In this document: positions 46,897 through 56,760 of the stretch, in pieces | Position numbering within the stretch: position 1 is the stretch's first letter | How the letters are laid out: every line of letters starts with the position of its first letter | Assembly (NCBI GenBank): GCA_964058845.1 | Contig: CAXKVR010000104.1 | Location: 1 to 64,000, forward strand | Length of the DNA stretch: 64,000 nt | DNA from: Carex sylvatica | Lineage: Eukaryota > Streptophyta > Magnoliopsida > Poales > Cyperaceae | Direction of reading: 5' to 3' | Made by a program: the position numbers and the translations under genes | The notes under the pieces: generated by a model | The model's database searches: none | What the model was told of the DNA's origin: nothing | The model's input: only the letters and a program-made list of their open reading frames with translations

Positions 46897-48368
46897 TTAC
46901 CAGGGACCGGTGTAAGTCCTCCGCAAGTTGATTCTCTTCGACCGAGGCTGTTGTTTTACCATCTCCACTACCTGAACATTTCAATATGAATAATTTCAAA
47001 AGATTTGCATAGAAAACCATGCAGTTGGATACAATTATAAGGTGATACAATTTTTTAGACAATATGAAAAATTACCTCATCAGTTTTCTCGATCTTCATC
47101 ATTTCAATCTGCAAATTTTGGAAAATGATATTATAAGCTTATCTGTGAATTTATATTACTTGTATAAATATTACAACAAATGGTTATAAACTTTTGTTCG
47201 TAAGTGGTCACATAATAGTACACTGTAGGTTATTAATATATCTAAAAAAAACAATTTAAAATTATGAGAGGTTACAAAAGTAAAGCTCATGTATTTAATA
47301 TAACAGGAAATGAAAATGACAATTCTCTCACCTGTTTTTGCTGTAGTTCTTTGTTTTGCTCCTTCAGCTTTGCAACCTCAGCTTCCAATTCCATCATATA
47401 AGCCTATAACCCAAGAAAAAGTTATCTAACATAATTTATTTTGAACCCAACCCAACTTACTAATCTAATTCAGTAATTCACAAAAACACTGATAAAATTA
47501 CCTAGGGACCAGAAGGACAAAAAAACAGAGCTAAAATTCTCACTTGTTTACGAGCACGAGACCTGGCGGCCGACTCTCTATTTTTAATCATGCGTCTCTG
47601 CCTTCTCTCGACCACCTTTTCTACTGTTGCCCCACCTTTCCTCCCTCTTATCCCTCCTTTGAACATATACGGTACCGGTACGGGTGATAGATCTGATGAA
47701 TTTCCATTCATGTCTACAGGGGATCCGAGATTGACCGCAACTGGGCTGGGCCCCAGCCTAACATAACCTGGCGCCACCGACCCGTTGTTCATCCCTCCAA
47801 AAGGCCTAGACAGCATCTGAGACCCAGGCAATTCTCCAAAGTTATTTTCACAAATAGTTGGTGCTGTGGGCCCAAAATGATTCATTTGTGGGGCCGGTTC
47901 TTCTCGCACCACACCGGCTCTCACCAAGAACTCCTCCAATGTCATCTCGCCAAGTGTCGGCTCCCTATTATGCATGATCTCATCTTTAGTGACCATTCCA
48001 CCAGCATTAGTACTGGGTCCCGCCGAGCTCTGCCCGGCGTTTCCAGGGTTGGAACCAAATCCGACGACCTCTCTCCAGACCTCGTCTACTGTTTTCTGAC
48101 TAATTGTTCGAGGGAGCGTAAGCGAGCCCTGACGGGGGATCCCACCGGCTTGTTGATCTGCACCTGTGGGCCCACTGCCAGAGGCCATGACAATGGAATG
48201 AGTCTCCTCAGCATTCCATATGTTTTTTAACAATTCATCCATATTCATGGAACCAAAATCTTTGCTACCACCACCAAGTGTATTCTGGAATTCATCGAAT
48301 GTTAGAGAATAGATCGACCCTTGTCGATTCAGCGGTGTATCTGGTATTCCCCTGTTCGTGAAATCCAT
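46897..48368 (-). CDS. ABF/AREB-type group A bZIP transcription factor
   Basis: Four exons: 48368-47544, 47403-47332, 47108-47076 and 46971-46897, all GT-AG and in phase, giving 334 residues. The four conserved motifs of group A are present: C1 RQGSIYSLTFDEFQN (about 15-29), C2 MNMDELLKNIWNAEE (about 41-55), C3 RQGSLTLPRTISQKTVDEVW (about 79-98) and C4 LRRTYTGPW at the C terminus. LGEMTLEEFLVRAGVVREEP follows C3. The basic region ERRQRRMIKNRESAARSRARKQ ends exon 1 and the zipper starts in exon 2 (Leu/Met every seven residues). Members bind ABRE (ACGTGGC) elements and mediate ABA and osmotic-stress transcription; SnRK2 kinases phosphorylate the C motifs. Without splicing exon 1 would end in an intron-encoded tail. 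An ABRE lies about 1.1 kb upstream. Confidence 0.95.
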
Positions 48369-48574
48369 TTATTTACCCTGATCAACTGTGAAAAGATTGA
48401 AGCTTTTCTTCTTTTCTACTTTCTTTGATGGAGAAATCTCTCTTTTACTAGCACTATCCTGTCGATTCTTGCCTGATTACACAAAATTCCTTTAAAATTC
48501 CGGCAAGAGAACGAGATATGCTCTCGAGATTAGACAAGAACTAGTATTTTTAATAAGATTTTGAGCAAAAACAG

Positions 48575-48581
48575 TTATATA
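48575..48581 (-). promoter_or_regulatory. Putative TATA box of the bZIP gene
   Basis: TATATAA on the minus strand, 207 bp upstream of the start codon at 48368. Position and sequence only. Confidence 0.4.
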
Positions 48582-49493
48582 GCAGTTGGAGAATAGCATT
48601 TAGGGAAGCAGGAAGCAAAGAGAGAGACGGGAGATGTTTATTATTCCAGGAATACTGTGGTGCTAAGAATTGCTCCTTTTGATCCTATGGTTACATATAA
48701 TTAAACGATTAAAATTTAAATCAAGCAATAATACTTTAATTAGAAAGAAGATACGGTAGATAGAGCAGGATTTAATGTTAATTAACAAAGGATTAAACTC
48801 ACAGATAACCGGACAGGTCCGGACTCGAGCAGAGTCTCTGCGACTTTTTTTGAGAGCAGATCACGGCGCAAAGATGGAGGGGCCAGGTGTCGCTTGGTTA
48901 ATGCGTAGAGGCCTTAAATGGAAAGAAGGTACTAGTATACCTGCTCTTGCTATGGCACCAACTGGTGTTGTCATTCCTGCTGCACAATATTACTGCAAGT
49001 CTGCAACGACGGATTTGTGCATTTCCGCAAGTTCTTAAAATTAGTGATTTGAATGTAACAAAATAAAATATTTGTACTTTTACAAAATAAAGTATGAAGT
49101 TTGTAAATTTTACATCTAATATAATATAGGGTTGTGTTGTTTTACAATTCGTCAAATAAGAAAAAAAGTCGCAAAGGTATTTGAATTTTGAGGTGATTTT
49201 ATTCTTTATGCAATTTATAATTTTGAAATTACATGAATGACCGGAAGTTTAGCCAATATATATCATGTAGTTGCACTAGTATTTACTATTATATTGTTAA
49301 GTAAGAATTAATTCAGCTTCAATTATAAAAATTAGGTCGTTGATATTTTCCAATTACATAAACATATGAGCTCTCTAAGTAGGAGAACAACAGAAAACCC
49401 GGATTAGGTGACAGATGGAGTGATGGTGGGTAAAGTTTAATATAAAATTATGAAATGATAAAAAAGGCAAGAGCATGAACATCATGGGGCGAA

Positions 49494-49500
49494 ACGTGGC
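49494..49500 (+). promoter_or_regulatory. ABRE-type element upstream of the bZIP gene
   Basis: ACGTGGC matches the core ABA-responsive element. ABF genes are themselves often ABA-induced, which makes it plausible, but it is about 1.1 kb from the start codon and single. Confidence 0.3.
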
Positions 49501-49817
49501 AGCAAACCAGAGTATGGGGACTATCGATGTGACATGCTGCCCAATGGGAAACTGCTACATGGGTTGATCCCATCCGTCCATTTCCTGTCACGACAAAATA
49601 ATTAGGGACTGGATTATGCTGCCGGAATATTTTATTATATTCTGAAAAGAAACAATTCCCGGTTTATCTGTGTCAACCTTTGTATATATGTTATGTATTA
49701 AGTTGTTCTATTCCTTGCATTTGACATGTGGGGTTAGATTGTAGCGGGTTCATGCTGATACAGAAAACCATGACCAGGGGACCACCTGGACCTGGGAGCA
49801 CCTATTCATGTTACAAT

Positions 49818-49867
49818 AATTCGAATAGAGGTTCTCTAAAAAAAAAAAAAAAAAATTCGAATAGAGG
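49818..49867. mobile_element. Poly-A remnant between 14-bp direct repeats
   Basis: AATTCGAATAGAGG occurs at 49818-49831 and 49854-49867. Between them are only TTCTCT and a run of about 16 A. This is the footprint of an extremely 5'-truncated LINE/SINE-type insertion: target duplication plus tail. Confidence 0.6.
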
Positions 49868-50001
49868 GAAAACCTCGTAAACGCTGAGCCTTCGCTTGAG
49901 GGAGAATTAAGATCCAATGCAATACCTGACCGCGTAAACTGAGATCTGAGTCGTTGGGTTTAATATGGCACGAATCTAGAAGCTCACCTCATATTTCAAA
50001 T

Positions 50002-50473
50002 TAGGGGTGGCAACGAGCTGGCTCAGTCCGAGCTAGGTCCTAGCTCAGCTTATTAATTATAGACCGAGTTACAGTTGAGCGAGCTGGATTTAGAGCATCT
50101 GAGCTAAAACCTTGGTTTGAAATCATGACAAGCCTGTCCAAGTTAGATTGCGAGTTGACGAATTGGCTCATTGGGTCTGATTGGAACTTGTTTTAAGAAG
50201 AAAATGAATTCTACAAACTTTTTTGATCGAGTTGAACCAAACTGGACCGAACTAGACAATATAAAATGCACACAAATTAATACAAATACACAAATTGATG
50301 TCTAGCAAACGAGCTCACGAGATGTCGAGCAAGCTAGGTCTCAACTTGAACTTGTTAATTCTGAACTGAACTGGTAGTAAACTAGCTCGTTAAAAACTTG
50401 ATACAATAACAAACGAGTGAGTCAGATGCAAGTCACGATTAAGCCACGAGTTATTAGCTTTTTGCCATCCCTA
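50002..50473. mobile_element. hAT-type MITE related to the 8285-8812 element
   Basis: TAGGGGTGGCAA (left) and complement TAGGGATGGCAA (right) are inverted with one mismatch. The interior has the same GAGCTGGCTC/AGCTCGTT subterminal motifs as the first copy. Flanking octamers do not match, so the target duplication has decayed or one side was altered. Confidence 0.75.
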
Positions 50474-50884
50474 TCCAGCTGCGAGTATTCCACCTGGTCA
50501 AGTACTTCAGTGATATCACTCGAGCTTGAGTGCGTTTTGCTTGTTTTCAACTAACTTTTTGAGAAAGCGTTAGTGCGCGTTGATTTGCTGGTTACAAGGT
50601 AGGCTTTATGGGCCTACTGCGGTAAGCTTTATATACCTATGTACTTAGGTCGAATATTTAGTCTGTCACAAGTTTTGGGCTTATGATTCGGCCCAATGAA
50701 GCCCATTTTTAAAAAGGCAGACGATTTCAGTAAAGAAAGTATAATCAGATAACCTGTGTATTATTCAAGGTGTTTACACATTCTTTTTTTATATCTATTA
50801 CATCATGAAAACTCATCTTAGAACCAAAATGTTTTATTGTGACTTGTATGCGTGTGAGTCTGCATTCATCACTATTTCTTAGCT
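50474..50884. other. Intergenic, probable 3' UTR of the mannanase gene
   Basis: Nothing recognised apart from the likely 3' UTR next to 50885. Confidence 0.4.
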
Positions 50885-53606
50885 TCAGTTCCTGCCATTG
50901 AGGCCGGCAATGCGGCTCGATTGTTGTGCAATTATACTAGCAGTCGACGGGCTCTGTGAAAATACTACCTCATATCCATCGCTCCATCCCTCCATTCCTT
51001 GAGCCATCACATGCCAGAACAAACCACCGGCACAAGGACCCCCTGCACGGGCTGAGGCATAGATCACATCATAAATTGTGTGGAGAGAGGAATCTCGTAC
51101 GCTCACATTGTAGCCTGAAGAGCGAGAGGACTTGCCGAATTCCGTCACCATAAGTGGTTTTATTAGAGCTGTGTTGGCATCTTGGATATGTGACTCGATC
51201 CAATTTTTCGTGAATGTGAGTTGAGCTTCGTCATTCGATCCTGAGATCCTTTGAATGGATTTAAACAAATATAGAAGTAAGAGAATGGTTTGATTTTGCG
51301 CGGCATCGATATCCAAGATTTTATTGAAGACAGGATGCGATGCAGAAAGCTTAAGTTGATGGCTCTTATATTTTTCAAATGCAAGTTATATACCATTATG
51401 AGGTTGTAGGTTCGAAACTCTGATTGGTATTAGATATTATTGGGTGACTTAACCCTCAACCACTTCTAGAATATATATATAGAGTAAGGCTATCATGTTT
51501 TGCAAATTAAAGTAGTTGTTTTAATTTATGTTCAAATCTCTAGTTTTAAAGTTCAAAACGTTGATCCGAACCATTCAAGTTGATATCCATATTAATATTT
51601 TTTGGAAATTTTTTACAATTTTTTAGAATTTTTGAAAATCACTATTTTTTATGTTTTATGAAAAACAATGATTTTGAAAAATTCTAAAAAAATAATAAAT
51701 AATTTTCAAAAAATATAAAAATTTGGTCTCCAAGCACAATTTAATATGAATATCAACTTGAACGATTCGGACCAACATTTTGAATTTTGAAACTAGAGAT
51801 ATGAACGCAAATTAAAACACCCACTTTAATTTATAAAGCATGGTAGCCTTACTCTATATAGAGTAGAACTAGGGTGTTCTTAAGCCCACCAAATTGTTTG
51901 GTGAGCTTAACTCCAAAACCCATCAAATCGATTTCAAATGACGAATTCAAACCGTTGGAACCCGCCTATCTTATGTGTGATGCATCTACATGTGAAATTT
52001 TTAAACATTCGAATTAGTTTAGTATAAAGTCAATCGGTCAAAATTAGAAGGTTAATAGATTTATTTGAGTCCATTCATTTTTTGAACTTTTTTGACCGCT
52101 TGACTTTATACTAAATTAATTCGAATGTTTAAAATTTTCATATATAGATTCATCACTCGTAAGGTAGACGGATTTCAACGGTTCGGATTCGTCATTTGAA
52201 ACGAATTTGATGAATTTTGGAGTTAAGCTCACCAAATACTTTGGTGAGCTTAAGAACACCCTAGTTCTACTCTATATATATATATATATATATAATGCCA
52301 TTATGTATAAAATGAATTAATAATTTTTTTTTAGCAATCTATATGCCATTATCGAAGTGTTTATTGCCATATAGTTTACCATTGATCTGGATAGGCATGA
52401 ATGGTGGCAAAATCAACACCTTGGATTTGATTGTTGGAGATAAAATCTGTGCCAACCTCATAACCCGGATTGAATTGTTTTCTTTCAGGCACTGATTCAC
52501 CATAGAAACCCTCAATACCAACTTCAAGCAAGTGTTTGCTATCTATGGACTTAACATAACCTGTCATTTCTGCGATCCAATCCTGTTTAAAAATAAACAA
52601 GCGGTGCATTACTTACAAACTTTTCAATTAAAGTTGAATGCTATTTCCATGCAAAACAAAAACATGTGAACTGTTAGACCTGAATAATTCGTCCAGAGAG
52701 GTCATTTTGACAGCGGGGTTCATTCATCAGTTCCCATGCAAATATGGTCGGATCCTCTTTGTACATCAATCCAGTTATGGTATTGACTCTGGTTAAAACA
52801 GCCTAATTTTGATCATACATAAAATGACATGTTAATATAAAAATCAAACAAAGAATTTTTCTTTTAAGTTTTAAATTTTTTATACATCATGCATATTCTT
52901 ACCTTGATATGGTTCTTGTAGTATTGCTTAAGTACATCATTGCTGAAAAAATCGTCGTCGGAGTTTACGTAATGGCCTTGGTCTCTAGCCCATTGCACAT
53001 ACTGTTTCTTTCCTCCAAAACCTTCCCAGTTGTTCACCAAGCTCAGTATGAGGTATATACCGTGCTGCTTCGCTTCCGAGACAACATAGTCTAAACCCTA
53101 ATACATAAATTACAGAGCTATATATACATTAAAACATATCCTTCAACTGATCTTTTAAAAGTTCCATTTTACCATTATATATCTTTTAATTAGCTCATTA
53201 AATACAAAGCCAATAAGAAGAGTTTCTGGTCAATTTAGATATTAATTATCCTTAATGTTTTTATGATAAATACCTTAAACATCTGTTCGTTGTATGAACC
53301 AGGGGATACTTGCAATGGCCTATAGCCTCCATCACTAAAAGCCCAAGTTCTAATCAAGTTCACACCAAGCTTAGAGGCTTCGGCGAAAGTATCAGAAACC
53401 TTGCTCCTATCGGACGGGTCCGATGCCATGTACATTAACCAGTATGCATTGAACCCATTAGTGTACAGTGGTCTCCCGTTCACAACAAAATGGATTCCGC
53501 TTGTTCGGACAAAACCTCTGGAATTGTATGGGTCCTCAGAGGTCACATTCCGTAACAAAAGCACGGTGAAGATAACGAACATGCAAATACGATCTTTATT
53601 TTTCAT
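50885..53606 (-). CDS. Endo-beta-1,4-mannanase (GH5, mannan endo-1,4-beta-mannosidase)
   Basis: Five exons: 53606-53274, 53097-52903, 52802-52680, 52582-52380 and 51248-50885, all GT-AG and in phase, giving 405 residues, the usual length for plant enzymes. A signal peptide is visible (about 1-23, hydrophobic [12 protein letters not shown]), so the product should be secreted to the cell wall. It hydrolyses internal beta-1,4 bonds of mannans in wall remodelling or seed reserve use. Seen: [33 protein letters not shown] (about 81-94), [18 protein letters not shown], then [10 protein letters not shown] with the acid/base Glu at about 204, the IHAYPDQW segment (about 278-285) and [10 protein letters not shown] with the nucleophile Glu at about 321. 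The C terminus has [19 protein letters not shown]. For exon 5 I used the acceptor ending AAAG at 51249; the nearby CTCAG would break the frame. Confidence 0.95.
51474..51860. mobile_element. Foldback-type MITE (core family) in mannanase intron 4
   Basis: TATATAGAGTAAGGCTATCATG pairs with the complement of the right end (TATAGAGTAAGGCTACCATG). The arms pair across an AT-rich centre near 51670. The core TTTGGTCTCCAAGCACAATT and GAACGATTCGGACCAA matches the other family members. Confidence 0.85.
51855..52272. mobile_element. Foldback-type MITE, family B (copy 2) in mannanase intron 4
   Basis: GTAGAACTAGGGTGTTCTTA is exactly inverted as TAAGAACACCCTAGTTCTAC at the right end (52251-52270). The second-layer repeats CACCAAAT...TTTGGTGAGCTTAA form an extra hairpin at each end. 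The interior matches 34023-34420. It abuts the previous MITE at the shared TATA. Confidence 0.88.
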
Positions 53607-54016
53607 TATCGATCGAGACCAATGATCATAAAGATCGATAAAATATTATGTGGTATGCATTAAAATGCAGATTGCTAGTAATATGATAAAGACTGATATG
53701 GTGATGATGGTGCTCTCAGCTTATAATTAGTGTGCTTATATAGTGCAAAAAAAAAAAAATGCTAAGAAAGGTTGAATTATCTTTTCGTCTAAACTACCAA
53801 AATAAGATAAGATGCAACGAACCTCATCTAGAGAAAGGGAGAGAGATCAACAAGTCTTACATACTTGTAGCCCCTCTCGCATGATCTGTTACATCTCAAG
53901 TGAAAGAAATCGAACTTATTTGTTATTAACTCATTGGGACAATTTCTATTACGAGTCACTGACGTGTGGGTACTTGGCTGCTCGCAGTGCCTAATGTGGG
54001 CCATGCAAATAATACA
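53607..54016. other. Mannanase promoter region
   Basis: Upstream region of the mannanase gene (minus strand); contains the TATA box listed next. No gene recognised. Confidence 0.5.
53735..53742 (-). promoter_or_regulatory. Putative TATA box of the mannanase gene
   Basis: CTATATAAGC on the minus strand, about 130 bp upstream of the start codon at 53606; a good plant TATA sequence in the expected range. Confidence 0.5.
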
Positions 54017-54073
54017 AGAGGAGGGTTCCAACATCTCATGCCTTTCGTATTTCATCATATCTCATACTTTATA
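54017..54073. repeat. Partial duplicate of the neighbouring MITE terminus
   Basis: AGAGGAGGGTTCCAACATCTC to CTCATACTTTAT repeats the first bases of the MITE at 54074 in direct orientation. It is either a terminal duplication or the end of a second, nested copy. Confidence 0.6.
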
Positions 54074-54438
54074 GAGGAGGGTTCCAATACCTCATCATAC
54101 CTCATACTTTATATTATTATTTTCAAAATCTAAACTGTCGTCTGAATTGCTCAACAAGCTATATTCATACTAAATATGCTTGGAGATAAAAGAATTTATT
54201 ATTTTTTAAGATAGATATAAAATCACTATTTCTGAACTGTTAAAAAACAATGATTTCATACCCATCTGAAAAAATAGTAAAAAAAGTTCTAAAAATTATA
54301 AAATTTCACCCTAAGCATATTTTAGTATGAATATATCATGTTAAGCAGTTCAGATCAATAGTTTGGACTTTAAAAATGAAGATATAAAATATGAAGTATG
54401 ATGAAGTATGAAAAACAAGAGGTATTGAAACTCTTCTC
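54074..54438. mobile_element. Foldback-type MITE (core family), GAGGAGGGTTCCAATACCTC terminus
   Basis: The left end GAGGAGGGTTCCAATACCTC pairs with the complement of the right end, GAGAAGAGTTTCAATACCTC. Arms pair inward through ATATGCTTGGAGATAAAA and its inverted copy CACCCTAAGCATATTTTAGT. About 365 bp, no frame. Confidence 0.78.
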
Positions 54439-55589
54439 ATAATACAAACCCACATGAATTATTATCAGCAACAATAACTCAAAAATTTTGATTAATCATT
54501 TGTGAAGACAAATGTTTTATTTTTCTACTTGTAGTGCACACACAAGTATACGTGCCTAAATGTCACTTGTATGCGCCACAGACAGGCAATTAAACCACAT
54601 ATTCTTACAAACTGGCTAATTAAAAGACTAATTATTTCTCTTACACATGCTACATATATTTTATATTTTAAATAAAGAATAAAATAGATACTTTATAAAT
54701 TTAAAATGAGTATTAACATAGAATGCAATAAATTGGATAAAATTTAGTGTTTTTTAAATTTAGAATGATAAATATGATATTATGAATTTTATAAAAAGCA
54801 TATATGTAATTTTAGTTTTAAAATTCTTGAAGGAGATATACGTGAATTTTTTCCTTTGATAAATAAATGGATTAGAACGGCCAACGGCTTTCTTCTTGAT
54901 TGCACGTATGTTTTGTTGCTCTGCTTGTTCTCGCCTAAAAGGCTTCCTTTTGCATGAAGCTACATTCTATAAAGCCTTCATTGAAGGCACAGCATGGGCA
55001 TATATGGATAATATGATATGTGTATATTGGATGCAATTTTGTTGGTACGCCATAGTTATATCAGTTTATAATTTCTACTTATCATAAAATGGTCGTATTA
55101 AGTTTTAATATGATACTACTGTACGTAGATATCTTCAATTTGCTTGTAGACATTTGATTGTTTTAGGGTGTTCGTCTGGTCTTGATTTTTAATTTGCTTG
55201 AATCAGAAATAAAGTTGCTTTGGTTAACTCTGTTTGGTTTTAGATTCATTTATTCTTGTACCGAACTAATAAAAAAAATATGAAACTTGAAAAATTTAGA
55301 ACCCTTTTTAAAATTTAGAACTAATTTGCTTGATTGTTTTAGGGTCATCACGACGGAAGCTGCTCTCCTCATTAGTCTCCAGACCAACTTCTATTTGTCA
55401 GCCCAGAAAAAATGTAACAAAGCACAGCCCGCAATTTCCATCGTGATGACTGTGCCTATTTGATCTTTGACGGAATATTAATTGTTGTGCGCAAACGAAT
55501 CGGGTCAGTCTAATGTTTGGTTTTCTGGAACGGTTTCTCAAAGAGAGTCACAACACTAATGCTCATATCCTCAATTCAATACTGAGTTC
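54439..55589. other. Intergenic, nothing recognised
   Basis: AT-rich; the frame at 54896-55087 has no recognised domain. Confidence 0.4.
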
Positions 55590-55900
55590 GGCTAGTATAA
55601 CATCGGTGTCATATGACACTAACTTTAAAATCAATTAAATGCATTTCAAACGACTAATTCAAACCGTTCAAACTGATTTACTTTATGAGTGATGTGTTTA
55701 CATACATTTTTTTTATATTTTCGAGTTATTTTAGTATCAAGTCAAGTGGTAAAAATGTTGAAAAATATAAATTTTGATGTAAATGCACAACTAATAAAGT
55801 AGATCGGTTTAAACGGTTTAAATTCACCGTTTAAAGTCGATTTGATAGATTTTGGAGTTGGTGTTATATATGCTGAAATGACACTGATGTTATACTGGCC
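55590..55900. mobile_element. Foldback-type MITE, family A (copy 2)
   Basis: GGCTAGTATAACATCGGTGT pairs with the complement of the right end, GGCCAGTATAACATCAGTGT. The interior follows the copy at 10010-10400 closely (ACTTTAAAATCAATT, CTTTATGAGTGATGTGTTTA), with a deletion in the right half. It directly precedes, and may have split, the PPR pseudogene. Confidence 0.8.
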
Positions 55901-55902
55901 AT

Positions 55903-56760
55903 ACTCTCCAATACTTAGAGGCCTTTGTCGTGAGAATAGAATTGGTGAGGCTTCCATTATGCATTCGACAAATTGCCTATGGATGCTGACCCAATGTTGT
56001 GACCTTCTCCATTGTTATAGATGGGCTGTGCAAGAAGGGTGGAATTGACAAGGCAATGGATTTTCTAAAGGGTGGACTCCTAATTAATGTGGTGACTTAA
56101 AACGCTTTTATAGATGGGTTGTGTAAAAAGGGTTAATTTGAGAAGACAATGGAATTTATACATGATATGGAGGGGTGGATTCAGGATTTTCGACAGAGGA
56201 ATAAAAAAATATCGAATCTTATTTAAATAACTAATCAGATTTAAACTCATTAACTAATTGGATACTAGATAAAAAAAAATACTTTGACTTATATTTTCTA
56301 ATATTCTAACTTATAATTTATGATGTTTTAACTTATAATTTTAATTATCAATTATAATTCAAGAAATTTATTTTGATTTTAATACTAAATTTAATTCGAA
56401 TTATAAATTAAATATCTAGAGGAGGGCAAAAAAAATTTCAAAAAAGAGAAGCAAAGTTAATATGATCACTACTAAAATTCAAAATTAACTGCCCTGTTAC
56501 ATGCTGGATCCGCTACTGGACATGATTTCTAAAGAGCATGAGTCTAATGTCGTGACCGATCGATAGGCTATAGCACTCTTTTTCATGGACTCTGCAAGAA
56601 AGGTGAAATTGAAAAGGCAATGGATTTTATACATGACATGATTTCTAAAGGGCTTGAGCCGGTTGCCTTGACGATAGCATTCTAAAGGCCTTTTCGTTGA
56701 GGCTAATGCCCTCTTAAGAATAAGTGGGCTGTGCAAGTATTGTGAAATTATTTGAGAACT
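55903..56760 (+). pseudogene. Broken P-class pentatricopeptide repeat (PPR) gene fragment
   Basis: Translation in shifting frames gives typical PPR repeats: LRGLCRENRIGEA (55917-55955), then after a frameshift PNVVTFSIVIDGLCKKGGID (from about 55990), then NVVT*NAFIDGLCKKG*FEK (two stop codons, about 56078-56145), then after an interruption HGLCKKGEIEKAMDFIHDMI (about 56577-56645). The consensus 'NVVT...IDGLCKKG...A' is unmistakable. Frameshifts, stops and a MITE at about 56179-56513 exclude function. Intact relatives are organellar RNA-binding proteins; this copy looks like a decayed duplicate of a restorer-like (many DGLCKKG repeats) PPR gene. Confidence 0.82.
56179..56513. mobile_element. 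hAT-like MITE inserted in the PPR pseudogene
   Basis: AGGGGTGGATTCAGGA at the left pairs with the complement of the right end, AGTAGCGGATCCAGCA. Terminal G(C/T)GGAT(C/T)CAG sequences of this kind are frequent in plant hAT-type MITEs. PPR coding sequence stops at the left border and resumes right after it (GACATGATTTCTAAAG). The flanking duplicates are diverged. Confidence 0.7.

Larger units (their letters stand above)
48369..49993. other. Upstream region of the bZIP gene
   Basis: Promoter and 5' leader of the bZIP gene (minus strand). A plus-strand frame of 87 codons at 48775-49038 has no recognisable domain. Nothing else coding. Confidence 0.5.
51249..52379 (-). other. Mannanase intron 4, largely composed of two abutting MITEs
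   Basis: Of 1131 bp about 800 are MITE sequence (51474-51860 and 51855-52272). Donor GTAAAC, acceptor AAAG. An (AT)n tract (52270-52295) follows the second element. Confidence 0.85.

Noticed and set aside
48775..49038. 87-codon plus-strand frame upstream of the bZIP gene
   Set aside because: Starts with an ATG and has no obvious simple sequence, but no domain was recognised and it lies in the divergent promoter region; not enough support.
51163..51396. Minus-strand frame overlapping mannanase exon 5
   Set aside because: Shadow frame of the exon and its intron border.
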